Below are positions 12,321-20,012 of a stretch of DNA of 58,323 nt, piece after piece (positions within the stretch are counted from its first letter, which is position 1; every line of letters begins with the position of its first letter). The stretch covers positions 1 through 58,323 of the forward strand of contig JAZNBS010000012.1 of the NCBI GenBank assembly GCA_045587185.1, given 5' to 3'. The DNA is from UMGS172 sp045587185. GTDB lineage: Bacteria; Bacillota; Clostridia; Oscillospirales; Acutalibacteraceae. The notes below the pieces were generated by a model, which ran no database searches, was not told where the DNA came from, and saw only the letters and a program-made list of their open reading frames with translations. The position numbers and the translations under genes were made by a program.

Positions 12321-14132
12321 ATGAAAAGCAATTCGGTAAAGAAAATGATACTGTCGGCAGTGTTTTTGGCTCTGGGAATGGTGTTGCCGCTTTTCACCGC
12401 GCAGATAAAAGAGATAGGGGACAGTTTGTTGCCTATGCATATCCCTGTTTTGCTGTGCGGTCTTATGTGCGGCTGGCAATACGGCGGATTTATTGGTTTT
12501 ATACTGCCGTTTTTAAGGTCGGTGACCTTTTCGATGCCGCCAATATATCCGCAGGCGGTCTGGATGGCTTTAGAACTTTGTGCTTACGGTCTTGTAATAG
12601 GTATTGTGTACTCTGCGTTTAAACGCAAAAATATCTTAAGTGTTTATGCAAGTCTTATCATAGCAATGCTTTCGGGACGCGTTGTATGGGGTATCGCCAA
12701 GGCGGTTTTGCTTGGTGTTGGCGGTAAACCATTCACGTTTGCAATGTTCTTGGTCGGCGGTTTTGCCGATGCATTAACGGGAATAATTCTGCAGTTGATA
12801 CTGATACCGTCAATAGTTGCGGTTGTGGATTCAAACACAAGGAGGAATAGAATAGCAATGGTTAATGTTAAATTCCCTTACGGTAAAGAGTTTTTAGATT
12901 ACGAATTTTCGGAAAATGAACTTATAGGCATTTTGGAATCGTCGATTGAGGAGTACAAGCCTTCGGGCTCGGCCGATGAACTTGTAAGGAACGCGATGGA
13001 AAACCCCATCTGTTCACCCAAACTTTGCGAACTTGCAAAGGGCAGGAAGAATATTGTTATAATCGCAAGCGACCACACCCGTCCTGTGCCGAGCAAGGTC
13101 ATTATTCCGCCGATGATTAAGGAAATAAAGCAAGGAAATCCCGAGGCCGAGGTTACAATTCTTATAGCAACGGGATGTCACCGCGGTACTACCCGTGATG
13201 AGTTGGTTGCAAAGTTTGGTGAGGATATTGTTAATTCGGTCAACATATATGTTCATGATTGTGATGAGCAAGAAAAACTTGTAAACCTTGGAAAACTGCC
13301 CTCGGGCGGTGACTGTGAGGTCAACTCCATTGCCGTTAACGCCGACCTGCTTGTGGCCGAAGGCTTCATTGAGCCGCATTTCTTTGCGGGTTTTTCCGGC
13401 GGAAGAAAGAGTGTTCTGCCCGGTGTCTGCGGACGTAAAACCGTGCTTGCCAACCATTGTTCCGAATTTATTGCTGACGGCAATGCAAGAACGGGCATTC
13501 TGGACGGTAACCCGATACATAAAGATATGCTTTGGGCGGCCGAAAGAGCAGGACTCAAGTATGTTGTGAACGTTGTGCTTAATGCTCAAAAAGAGGTTAT
13601 TTATGCCGTTGCGGGCGACACCTTTGAGGCGCACAAAAGAGGTGTTGAGTTTTTGTGTGAACAATGCGGTTGTGCTAAAAAAGAGGCCGATATTGTGTTG
13701 ACTACCAACGGCGGATATCCCTTGGACCAAAATGTTTATCAATCGGTCAAGGGTATGACTGCGGCAGAAGCAACCGTTAAAGACGGCGGTGTCATCATTA
13801 TGATGGCTAAGTGCAATGACGGTGTGGGCGGTGACCATTTTTATCATCAGATGGCAGACGAACCCGATGTTCAGAAAATTATGGACGAACTTATGAGCCG
13901 CGGAAGACTTGAAACATTGCCCGACCAATGGATGACTCAGATACTCAGCCGAATTCTTTTGAAAGCAAGTATTGTCTACGTTTCGGAAATGGATGATAAA
14001 ACGGTCAGTTATATGCATATGATACCTGTGCATTCCCTGGATGAGGCTATGAATAAGGCAAGAGAAATTTTGGGCAAAGAGCAGGTTACGGTTACTGCAA
14101 TTCCTGACGGTGTTGCGGTCATTGTAAGGTGA
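12321..14132 (+). CDS. Fusion frame: ECF-S transporter component and LarA-type racemase
   Basis: One 603-codon frame with two unrelated parts. Residues 1-170 are an ECF transporter S component: five or six membrane helices, starting KKMILSAVFLALGMVLPLF, with LLPMHIPVLLCGLMCGW. From about 180 the protein is LarA, the nickel-pincer lactate racemase family: SDHTRPVPS, then EPHFFAGFSGGRKSVLPG with the His and Lys that bind the cofactor, and VLANH for the second His. The junction codes for DSNTRRNRIAM and contains AAGGAGG (12839-12845) before ATG 12858, so LarA may also be made alone. A one-base shift there gives a TAG stop, so an indel that fused two genes is possible. The start is ATG 12321. Substrate unknown. 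Confidence 0.75.
   Translation: MKSNSVKKMILSAVFLALGMVLPLFTAQIKEIGDSLLPMHIPVLLCGLMCGWQYGGFIGFILPFLRSVTFSMPPIYPQAVWMALELCAYGLVIGIVYSAFKRKNILSVYASLIIAMLSGRVVWGIAKAVLLGVGGKPFTFAMFLVGGFADALTGIILQLILIPSIVAVVDSNTRRNRIAMVNVKFPYGKEFLDYEFSENELIGILESSIEEYKPSGSADELVRNAMENPICSPKLCELAKGRKNIVIIASDHTRPVPSKVIIPPMIKEIKQGNPEAEVTILIATGCHRGTTRDELVAKFGEDIVNSVNIYVHDCDEQEKLVNLGKLPSGGDCEVNSIAVNADLLVAEGFIEPHFFAGFSGGRKSVLPGVCGRKTVLANHCSEFIADGNARTGILDGNPIHKDMLWAAERAGLKYVVNVVLNAQKEVIYAVAGDTFEAHKRGVEFLCEQCGCAKKEADIVLTTNGGYPLDQNVYQSVKGMTAAEATVKDGGVIIMMAKCNDGVGGDHFYHQMADEPDVQKIMDELMSRGRLETLPDQWMTQILSRILLKASIVYVSEMDDKTVSYMHMIPVHSLDEAMNKAREILGKEQVTVTAIPDGVAVIVR
12839..12860 (+). promoter_or_regulatory. Internal ribosome binding site for LarA part
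   Basis: AAGGAGG (12839-12845) lies 12 bases before an in-frame ATG at 12858, exactly where LarA homology begins. It suggests that the LarA domain was, or still is, translated separately. Confidence 0.55.
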
Positions 14133-14170
14133 TTTTTCTGCGTAGATTTCCGTTTTAAAAGGGGATTTTA

Positions 14171-14929
14171 ATGAAATTTCAGTGGATTCATAAAATTTTC
14201 AGAATGTTACTTATACTTATAGGTGCCGTAGTTACGGCCAATGCATTGTTGGTGACCTTTGTTTCAAATTTCAATATCGGTTGCATCTGCACATGGATTG
14301 CCGGTCTGTTTTTTCTTGCGGTAGGGGTGTTTTACAATTTTTTCCGTGAAAAGGTGCATATCATAATCAAGTGCGTGTTGGCGGTCGGCGTGGCATTCGT
14401 TGTTGTGTTGATGTCGTTTGTCTACATCTACGGTAAAAATGATAATGCCGATTATACCGAGGATGCAGTCATTGTTCTTGGCGCTGGCATACACGGTGAA
14501 AGCCTTAGTATAACTTTGCGTAATCGCCTTGACGTGGCGGTGGAATATTACAAAAATAACCCTGACTGCGTGATTGTCGTCAGTGGCGGTCAGGGACCGC
14601 AAGAGGATATAACAGAGGCATTGGCAATGAAGCGTTACCTTTTGGAAAAAGACATACCGTTTGAGATAGTATTTGAGGAGGGCAGGTCAACCAGTACCGC
14701 CGAAAACTTCAGATTTTCCAAGGAGATATTGGACAGTTATTTTTATAATAAACAATATTCGGTGGCATTTGTGACCGACGACTTTCACATCTACCGCGCC
14801 GAAAAGACTGCGGAAAACGAAGGCATTAACCAGACGGCGCATTGTCATAGCGTGGGTGTGTTTTACACCTTTTTGCCAAATGGATTTCGCGAGTGTCTCG
14901 CCGTTATGTATGAATGGGTGTTTAAGTAA
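14171..14929 (+). CDS. YdcF family membrane protein
   Basis: 252 residues. Three N-terminal membrane helices lie at about 10-32, 38-57 and 66-88, followed by a DUF218/YdcF domain. Signature parts are AVIVLGAGIHGESLS, VVSGGQGPQEDITEALAM, EEGRSTSTAENFRFS and VTDDFHIYRAE. YdcF-type proteins bind S-adenosylmethionine or act in envelope glycan metabolism (SanA, ElyC), but the role here is unknown. The start ATG 14171 follows AAAAGGGGAT. It is 38 bp downstream of the LarA fusion and probably on the same transcript. Ending at a bidirectional terminator, it converges on the hydrolase at 14975. Confidence 0.85.
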   Translation: MKFQWIHKIFRMLLILIGAVVTANALLVTFVSNFNIGCICTWIAGLFFLAVGVFYNFFREKVHIIIKCVLAVGVAFVVVLMSFVYIYGKNDNADYTEDAVIVLGAGIHGESLSITLRNRLDVAVEYYKNNPDCVIVVSGGQGPQEDITEALAMKRYLLEKDIPFEIVFEEGRSTSTAENFRFSKEILDSYFYNKQYSVAFVTDDFHIYRAEKTAENEGINQTAHCHSVGVFYTFLPNGFRECLAVMYEWVFK

Positions 14930-14931
14930 AT

Positions 14932-14976
14932 AAAAAGTCAGAGCAGTGAACGAAACGCTCACTGCTCTGACTTTTT
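14932..14976. terminator. Bidirectional terminator
   Basis: An 18-bp perfect stem, AAAAAGTCAGAGCAGTGA with its complement ending CTTTTT. It overlaps the stop codon of the minus-strand hydrolase and serves both convergent genes. Confidence 0.9.
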
Positions 14977-15943
14977 ATATGTATTCACATTCAATTTTCC
15001 ATTTCTCGCGTGAGAATTGTGACAGTGTTGAAAGATACTGTTTGGGGTCAACGAGATAACAAAGGCCGTGCCCTGCATTGGGTATTGTGACAAGTTGCTT
15101 TTCAGATGCGCAGGAATCAAAGTTTTTAACGCTCATCTCACACGGCACAAAATCATCATTTTCCCCGTGGTAAAGGATTATTGGAAGATTTGTCTTCTTG
15201 ACCGATTCAATGGCGGTGGTTTCTTCAAGATTGAATCCGCCGAAAATACGTGCGCTGAGTTTCACAAACGGATAAAGTAGGTTGGCAGGCAGTTTCAACT
15301 GGCGGATGACCTTTTTGATAATATCCCTTGCCGAGGTGTAACCGCAGTCGGCCAACACACCCACAACATTTTTTGGCAGTTCTTTGGACGATGCCATTAG
15401 TACGGTTGAGGCACCCATTGAAATTCCGCAAAGTATGATAGGTGCGTCTTTGTCAATATTCTCAACAATGAAATTTGCCCAGTCAATGCAGTCACGGTGC
15501 TCTTTAACTCCAAAGGTGATAACGTGGCCCTCACTTTTTCCGCAGGCGCGCTGGTCAATGATAAGGCAACTGCGTCCCAACGAAAAGCAACGCTGAATCC
15601 CACCGCAAAGGTCACGCTCGGCGGTGCCGCGGTAACCGTGCATCATCAGTTCTATCGGCGCGCCTTTTTTATACTCATAAAACTTTCCGTGAAGTTTCAA
15701 TCCGTCAAACGATTTCATTGTAAACTCTCGGCAGGGAATGGCTTTGGCTTCTTTCATCCAATGTACCATTTGTTCGCGGAACGGTTCGTAAATTTTGCCG
15801 GGCGGAATATCAAATTCGGGTGCATTTTTTTCTTTCCTGCGCGAGGCAAAAAATGCCATATTAAAACATATGAAAGAGGTCAGTAACACCGCAAAAGCAA
15901 CCGCGCCGACAATAATCAACACCCACCGCAAAATGTCCATCAT
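14975..15943 (-). CDS. Membrane-anchored alpha/beta hydrolase (paralogue)
   Basis: 322 residues and the same plan as the hydrolase at 2974-3948: N-terminal membrane helix (about 5-28), oxyanion HGYRGTAERD, nucleophile elbow GISMGASTVLMAS, acid in HGENDDFVP and His in IPNAGHGLCYLVD. The GISMGA(S/T)TVLM segment is nearly identical in the two proteins, which marks them as paralogues. The substrate is unknown. AAAGGGA precedes two adjacent ATGs, 15943 and 15940; either may be used. It stands alone and is divergent from the acyltransferase at 16106. Confidence 0.85.
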   Translation of the reverse strand: MMDILRWVLIIVGAVAFAVLLTSFICFNMAFFASRRKEKNAPEFDIPPGKIYEPFREQMVHWMKEAKAIPCREFTMKSFDGLKLHGKFYEYKKGAPIELMMHGYRGTAERDLCGGIQRCFSLGRSCLIIDQRACGKSEGHVITFGVKEHRDCIDWANFIVENIDKDAPIILCGISMGASTVLMASSKELPKNVVGVLADCGYTSARDIIKKVIRQLKLPANLLYPFVKLSARIFGGFNLEETTAIESVKKTNLPIILYHGENDDFVPCEMSVKNFDSCASEKQLVTIPNAGHGLCYLVDPKQYLSTLSQFSREKWKIECEYI

Positions 15944-16105
15944 ATCAGTCCCTTTTTATAAAAGATGTAAACATTATACTATGTTAAATTCAAAATTTCA
16001 ATAATTTACTTATAGCGTATTTGTTGCAAAATACAAATTTGTTGCTTTTTTCACGCCGTGCGGTTAAAATAACTTTGAGGATGTTTTTATGGAAGGGTTA
16101 AAGGG

Positions 16106-17386
16106 ATGAAAACAGCAGATATTGAAGTAAATTACAAAAATAAAAAGCGTTACAAAACGGCAAAATATCCAATTCGCCAGCCCATTGTATTATCTTGGCT
16201 TATTTCAATTTTGTCATGGTTTATGCTGATAGGTAAAAAATACAAGATAGAAAAGGTCAATATGGACGGTCTAAAGGGACCTTATATGTTACTCAGCAAT
16301 CATATGTATTTCATAGATTTTGAGTTGACGGCTGTGGGTCTTTTCGGGAAAAGGATGAACAATGTTGTCAGTATTGACGGATTTTACCGCCGTCCGTGGT
16401 TGCTCCGGCTTATCGGTGCAATCTGTACCCGTAAATACACAATGGACCTGCATCTCATAAAATCCATAAACCGTGTGCTTAAAAGAGGGGATATCCTTTC
16501 AATGTATCCCGAAGCAAGATATTCCCCTTGCGGCATCACATCTTATATTCCCGATTCTTTGGGCAAATTGATAAAGAAAAACGGTGTTCCGATTGTTGCG
16601 GTGGTACATCACGGAAACTATCTGCATTCTCCGTTCTGGAATTTCCGCAAAAAACGCAAGGTCCCGCTTTATACCGTTATGACACAGATACTCACGGCCG
16701 ATGATGTCAGAACAATGTCGGCCGACGAGATAATTAAAGCCGTGAGAAACGCTTTGCAGTATGACGATTACCGCTATCAAAAGGAAAATGGTATTCTCAT
16801 AACCGAACCGTTCAGGGCAGAGGGTCTGCACAAGATACTGTATCAGTGTCCGCATTGCAGACAAGAATCTAAAATGGCATCAAAAGGCACTGAAATATTC
16901 TGTGAAGAATGCGGTAAGCGTTGGAATCTCAATGAGGACGGCACACTTTCGGCACTGAAGGGCGAAACCGAGTTTTCGCACATCCCCGATTGGTTCCGTT
17001 GGGAACGCGCCGAGGTTGAAAAGCAGATTGAAAACGGCGAGTACTCATTTTCTGACGAGGTTGAGGTGTTCTCAATGCCGAGATGCTGGAAATTTGAAAC
17101 CTTGGGCAACGCAACTCTTACTCACGATGTTGAAAACGGATTTATCCTAAAGGGACATTATAACGGCGAAGATTATTTTATTAACCGCCATCCGCAACAG
17201 ACCAACAGTCTGCATATTGAATATGATTATTGCTATATAAAGCCCGAGGACTGTGTTGATATTTCAACCGAAAATGATTCGTTTTATTGCTATCCCAAAA
17301 GTGCCAAAAACGTTGTAACAAAGTTGGCCTTTGCGACTGAGATACTGTATGAGCGCAGTATGAAAGGTATAAAGGAAAGGGTTTAA
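16106..17386 (+). CDS. PlsC-type acyltransferase with C-terminal zinc ribbon
   Basis: 426 residues. The N-terminal 230 form a lysophosphatidic-acid acyltransferase-like domain: motif I NHMYFID (H-x4-D), and a motif III-like MYPEARYSP with its Glu. After about residue 245 comes a four-cysteine zinc ribbon (CPHC ... CEEC), then about 150 residues that I cannot assign. PlsC adds the second acyl chain to glycerol-3-phosphate in phospholipid synthesis and is usually about 200-250 residues, so the tail is unusual. The protein may act on another acyl acceptor. The first residues are basic and a hydrophobic helix lies at about 30-48, consistent with membrane association. GGAAGGG precedes ATG 16106. 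Confidence 0.8.
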   Translation: MKTADIEVNYKNKKRYKTAKYPIRQPIVLSWLISILSWFMLIGKKYKIEKVNMDGLKGPYMLLSNHMYFIDFELTAVGLFGKRMNNVVSIDGFYRRPWLLRLIGAICTRKYTMDLHLIKSINRVLKRGDILSMYPEARYSPCGITSYIPDSLGKLIKKNGVPIVAVVHHGNYLHSPFWNFRKKRKVPLYTVMTQILTADDVRTMSADEIIKAVRNALQYDDYRYQKENGILITEPFRAEGLHKILYQCPHCRQESKMASKGTEIFCEECGKRWNLNEDGTLSALKGETEFSHIPDWFRWERAEVEKQIENGEYSFSDEVEVFSMPRCWKFETLGNATLTHDVENGFILKGHYNGEDYFINRHPQQTNSLHIEYDYCYIKPEDCVDISTENDSFYCYPKSAKNVVTKLAFATEILYERSMKGIKERV

Positions 17387-17412
17387 AATATTAAAAATAG
17401 GGTATACTGTTT

Positions 17413-17439
17413 ATAGGGTAGAGCGTGCTCTGCCCTATA
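17413..17439 (+). other. Hairpin in the leader of the ferritin-like gene
   Basis: AGGG-AGAGC pairs with GCTCT-CCCT around one mismatch and a 2-nt loop. No T-run follows, so it is more likely a leader structure than a terminator. Confidence 0.35.
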
Positions 17440-17461
17440 TTCATTTGAAAGGAAGAACAAA

Positions 17462-17896
17462 ATGATAGAACAGGATACTGTGAAATTATTACGCGAGTGT
17501 GACGCAGGTGTTACAATGGGAATTGACTCCATCGATCAAGTGAGGGACCATGTTAAGTCGCAGAGGTTGAAGGATTATCTGGTGGAATGCCGACGTGAAC
17601 ACGACAAACTAAATTCCGAGATACAGTCGCTCTTGGATGAATATAATGATGACGGCAAGAGTCCCAACCCCGTTGCTAAGGGAATGTCTTGGATTAAGAC
17701 CAACGTAAAACTTGGACTTGACGATTCCGACCAAACGGTTGCCGACCTTATGACCGACGGTTGTAATATGGGTGTGAAGTCTTTGAATCGTTACCTTAAC
17801 GAGTATAAGGCGGCAGACGAGAAATCAAAGGATATTACCAAACGTCTTATCAAACTTGAGGAAAGCCTCGCAACCGATATTAGAGGGTATTTGTAA
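17462..17896 (+). CDS. Ferritin-like (DUF2383-type) helical protein
   Basis: 144 residues, soluble and almost wholly helical. The layout of four helices with ECDAG, CRREHDKL (E-x2-H-type) and an acidic third helix (LGLDDSDQTVADLMTDGC) resembles DUF2383/PA2169-type proteins of the ferritin-like superfamily, which may bind a di-metal centre. The residues do not settle metal binding. GAAAGGAAG precedes ATG 17462. It is monocistronic; 200 bp of sequence without a gene follow. Confidence 0.6.
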   Translation: MIEQDTVKLLRECDAGVTMGIDSIDQVRDHVKSQRLKDYLVECRREHDKLNSEIQSLLDEYNDDGKSPNPVAKGMSWIKTNVKLGLDDSDQTVADLMTDGCNMGVKSLNRYLNEYKAADEKSKDITKRLIKLEESLATDIRGYL

Positions 17897-18007
17897 TTTA
17901 CAAAAATCACGTTAAATCAAACGACACGTTTCGGTGTGGAGAAACAAATTTCCTACTAAGTGTCATTCAGTTATTTAATATTTGACATTTAAAGGCCAAC
18001 ATCTATT

Positions 18008-18034
18008 ATGTAGGGGCGACCACTGGTCGCCCGA
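18008..18034. repeat. Short dispersed hairpin repeat
   Basis: TGTAGGGGCGACC-AC-TGGTCGCCCG. This hairpin type recurs between genes of many gut Clostridia (from general knowledge, not from this window). Only one copy is seen here. Confidence 0.5.
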
Positions 18035-18082
18035 AGATATCTGAGGGTCCCCTGCCTTGTGAATGTGCTTATATTTTAACAC

Positions 18083-18111
18083 TTGACATTTCTAAATTCG
18101 GGTGGTATTAT
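18083..18111 (+). promoter_or_regulatory. Promoter of the T-box/trpB transcript
   Basis: TTGACA (18083-18088), a 17-nt spacer and TATTAT (18106-18111). Confidence 0.65.
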
Positions 18112-18129
18112 ACTTTGTACAAGATATAA

Positions 18130-18392
18130 ACCGTTGAGGCGGAGATAACGGCGACAAATGCCTTTACAGAGAGTCCGTGGTGCTGAGAATCGGGCAGGAA
18201 ACAGGTCGTCAAATGGACCGCTGAGGGTGCAGTGAAATGTTGAACTTCAACAAAGTATCCTGCAACGTGAGGGCTACGTCAGTGCTAAGGGTATGAAGTA
18301 CCTCAAAGTGCGTGACTGACACGAATCAAGGTGGCACCGCGGATAATTCTTCGATTATTCGTCCTTGGCAAGTTTTTGCCGAGGACTTTTTT
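18130..18392 (+). ncRNA. T-box leader, specifier TGG (tryptophan)
   Basis: The Stem I motifs CAGAGAG and GGTGCTGAGA precede AAATGGACCGCTGAG, where the specifier TGG (18214-18216) followed by A matches tryptophan. The T-box bulge sequence AAGGTGGCACCGCGG (18329-18342) is canonical and pairs with the uncharged tRNA end. The terminator is GTCCTTGGCAA (18361) with TTGCCGAGGAC and six T to 18392. Uncharged tRNA-Trp should favour read-through into trpB. Confidence 0.88.
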
Positions 18393-18495
18393 GTTGCATT
18401 GGAGAGGATTTTGTGATAATATTATCGAAACGATGGCGGAATAAATCATTATAAAATTTTGTACTTACATTTACATATTTTGGAGGATTTTTAAA

Positions 18496-19716
18496 ATGGA
18501 ACTTAACGGTGTTGATTTTGAAACATATTTTAACAACTACCCCGATAAGGACGGATACTTTGGAAAATACGGCGGTGTTTACATTGACGACAAACTCAAA
18601 GCCGCAATGGCCGAGATTACCGAGGCTTATTTTTCCATCTGCCAGTCGCGTAAATTTATTGCAGAACTTCGCAGAATCAGAAAAGAATTTCAGGGCAGAC
18701 CTACTCCTGTAACCCATCTTGAAAGACTTTCGGATGCTTTGGGCGGCAAGGTTCAACTTTATGCAAAAAGAGAAGACCTTAACCATTCGGGCGCACACAA
18801 ACTTAATCACTGTATGGGTGAAGCGTTGCTTGCTAAGTATATGGGCAAGAAAAAGGTTATTGCTGAGACGGGCGCAGGTCAGCACGGCGTTGCTCTTGCC
18901 ACCGCTGCTGCATATTTTGGTCTTGAGTGTGATATTTATATGGGCTCTGTTGATATTAAAAAACAGGCTCCCAACGTGGCGCGTATGAAAATCTTAGGTG
19001 CCAATGTTGTTGAGGTTACACACGGACTCAAGACCCTCAAAGAGGCTGTTGACGCGGCTTTTGATGCATACAGCAAGGAGTATAAGGATTCTATCTACTG
19101 CATCGGCTCTGTCTTGGGCCCCCATCCGTTCCCAATGATGGTCCGCGATTTCCAGAGTGTTGTGGGTATTGAGGCAAGAGAGCAGTTTATCGAGATGACG
19201 GGTCATCTGCCCACGTCAATCGTTGCGTGTGTTGGCGGTGGATCCAATGCGGCGGGTCTGTTTGCAGGCTTCCTTAATGACCCTGTTGATATTTATGGAG
19301 TCGAGCCCTTGGGCAGAGGACCGAAACTCGGCGACCACGCTGCCAGCCTTAAATACGGCACCGAGGGTATTATGCACGGCTTTAACAGTATAATGTTGAA
19401 GGACGAAAATGGCGACCCGGCCCCCGTTTATTCAGTTGCAAGCGGTCTTGATTATCCTTCTTCGGGCCCCGAGCACGCATTTTTGCAAGAACTTGGCCGT
19501 GTTAAGTACGATGTAATCGACGATGAGGAGACCATTGATGCATTCTTCAAACTTGCCCGTCTTGAGGGTATCATTCCTGCTATCGAGTCGTCGCACGCTG
19601 TGGCCTACGGTATGAAACTTGCTAAAACTATGGACCACGGCTCTATTCTTATAAACCTTTCGGGCCGCGGTGACAAAGATATGGACTATGTTCTTGAAAA
19701 CTTTGGTATAAGATAA
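18496..19716 (+). CDS. trpB: Tryptophan synthase beta chain, stand-alone
   Basis: 406 residues, the usual TrpB length. It joins indole to serine with PLP. The PLP lysine lies in HSGAHKLNH, the catalytic Glu in AETGAGQHGVA, the phosphate cup in CVGGGSNAAG, and the C-terminal SGRGDKD closes the family pattern. It is of the TrpB1 kind by these motifs. GGAGG precedes ATG 18496. Unlike the normal trp operon, neither trpA nor any other trp gene is near; the next gene downstream is pflB with its own promoter. Combined with the Trp T-box, this suggests indole salvage when charged tRNA-Trp runs low. Indole itself would come from neighbours or diet. Confidence 0.95.
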   Translation: MELNGVDFETYFNNYPDKDGYFGKYGGVYIDDKLKAAMAEITEAYFSICQSRKFIAELRRIRKEFQGRPTPVTHLERLSDALGGKVQLYAKREDLNHSGAHKLNHCMGEALLAKYMGKKKVIAETGAGQHGVALATAAAYFGLECDIYMGSVDIKKQAPNVARMKILGANVVEVTHGLKTLKEAVDAAFDAYSKEYKDSIYCIGSVLGPHPFPMMVRDFQSVVGIEAREQFIEMTGHLPTSIVACVGGGSNAAGLFAGFLNDPVDIYGVEPLGRGPKLGDHAASLKYGTEGIMHGFNSIMLKDENGDPAPVYSVASGLDYPSSGPEHAFLQELGRVKYDVIDDEETIDAFFKLARLEGIIPAIESSHAVAYGMKLAKTMDHGSILINLSGRGDKDMDYVLENFGIR

Positions 19717-19725
19717 ACGGTTTTC

Positions 19726-19767
19726 ATAGTGGTTGTGCCTTATTTCGAGCGCAACCACTATATTTTG
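19726..19767 (+). terminator. Terminator of trpB
   Basis: ATAGTGGTTG pairs with CAACCACTAT, followed by ATTTTG. Confidence 0.6.
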
Positions 19768-19822
19768 TGTATAATGTACTATACGACCTCAAAATTTTGT
19801 GTTAAAATTTGTGTTTTGGGTG

Positions 19823-19851
19823 TTGACAAAGTATGGTGTTATGTGTATAAT
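19823..19851 (+). promoter_or_regulatory. Promoter of the pfl operon
   Basis: A full consensus: TTGACA (19823-19828), 17-nt spacer, TATAAT (19846-19851). Confidence 0.8.
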
Positions 19852-19869
19852 AGGGGTACAGAAAAATAA

Positions 19870-19980
19870 CATTTACATGACTGACGGATAAGGGTGAGCA
19901 CACTCGGGAAATGTAAATGCTTTGGCTATGCCGACCGTCTGGGCAGATCAGTTTGCATTTACAAACTGACCTGCCTTTTT
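19870..19980 (+). ncRNA. ZTP (pfl) riboswitch with terminator
   Basis: P1 is CATTTACAT with ATGTAAATG (19870-19878, 19911-19919). Inside are GACTGACGG and CGGGAA; the second conserved part is GCCGACCGTCTGGGCA (19930-19945). This is the pfl motif, which senses ZTP/ZMP, signals of one-carbon folate shortage. The terminator GGCAGATCAGTTTG with CAAACTGACCTGCC and TTTTT (19942-19980) shares its 5' arm with the aptamer, so ligand binding should prevent termination and turn on pflBA, a source of formate for folate. Confidence 0.88.
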
Positions 19981-20012
19981 GATTTTTAACTTGTGCCTCA
20001 AGGGGGATTTTT

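Noticed and set aside
13014..14033. 340-codon frame opposite the LarA part
   Set aside because: Antisense to a complete, well-conserved domain; no start signal; composition rich in His, Cys and Ser as expected for a shadow frame.
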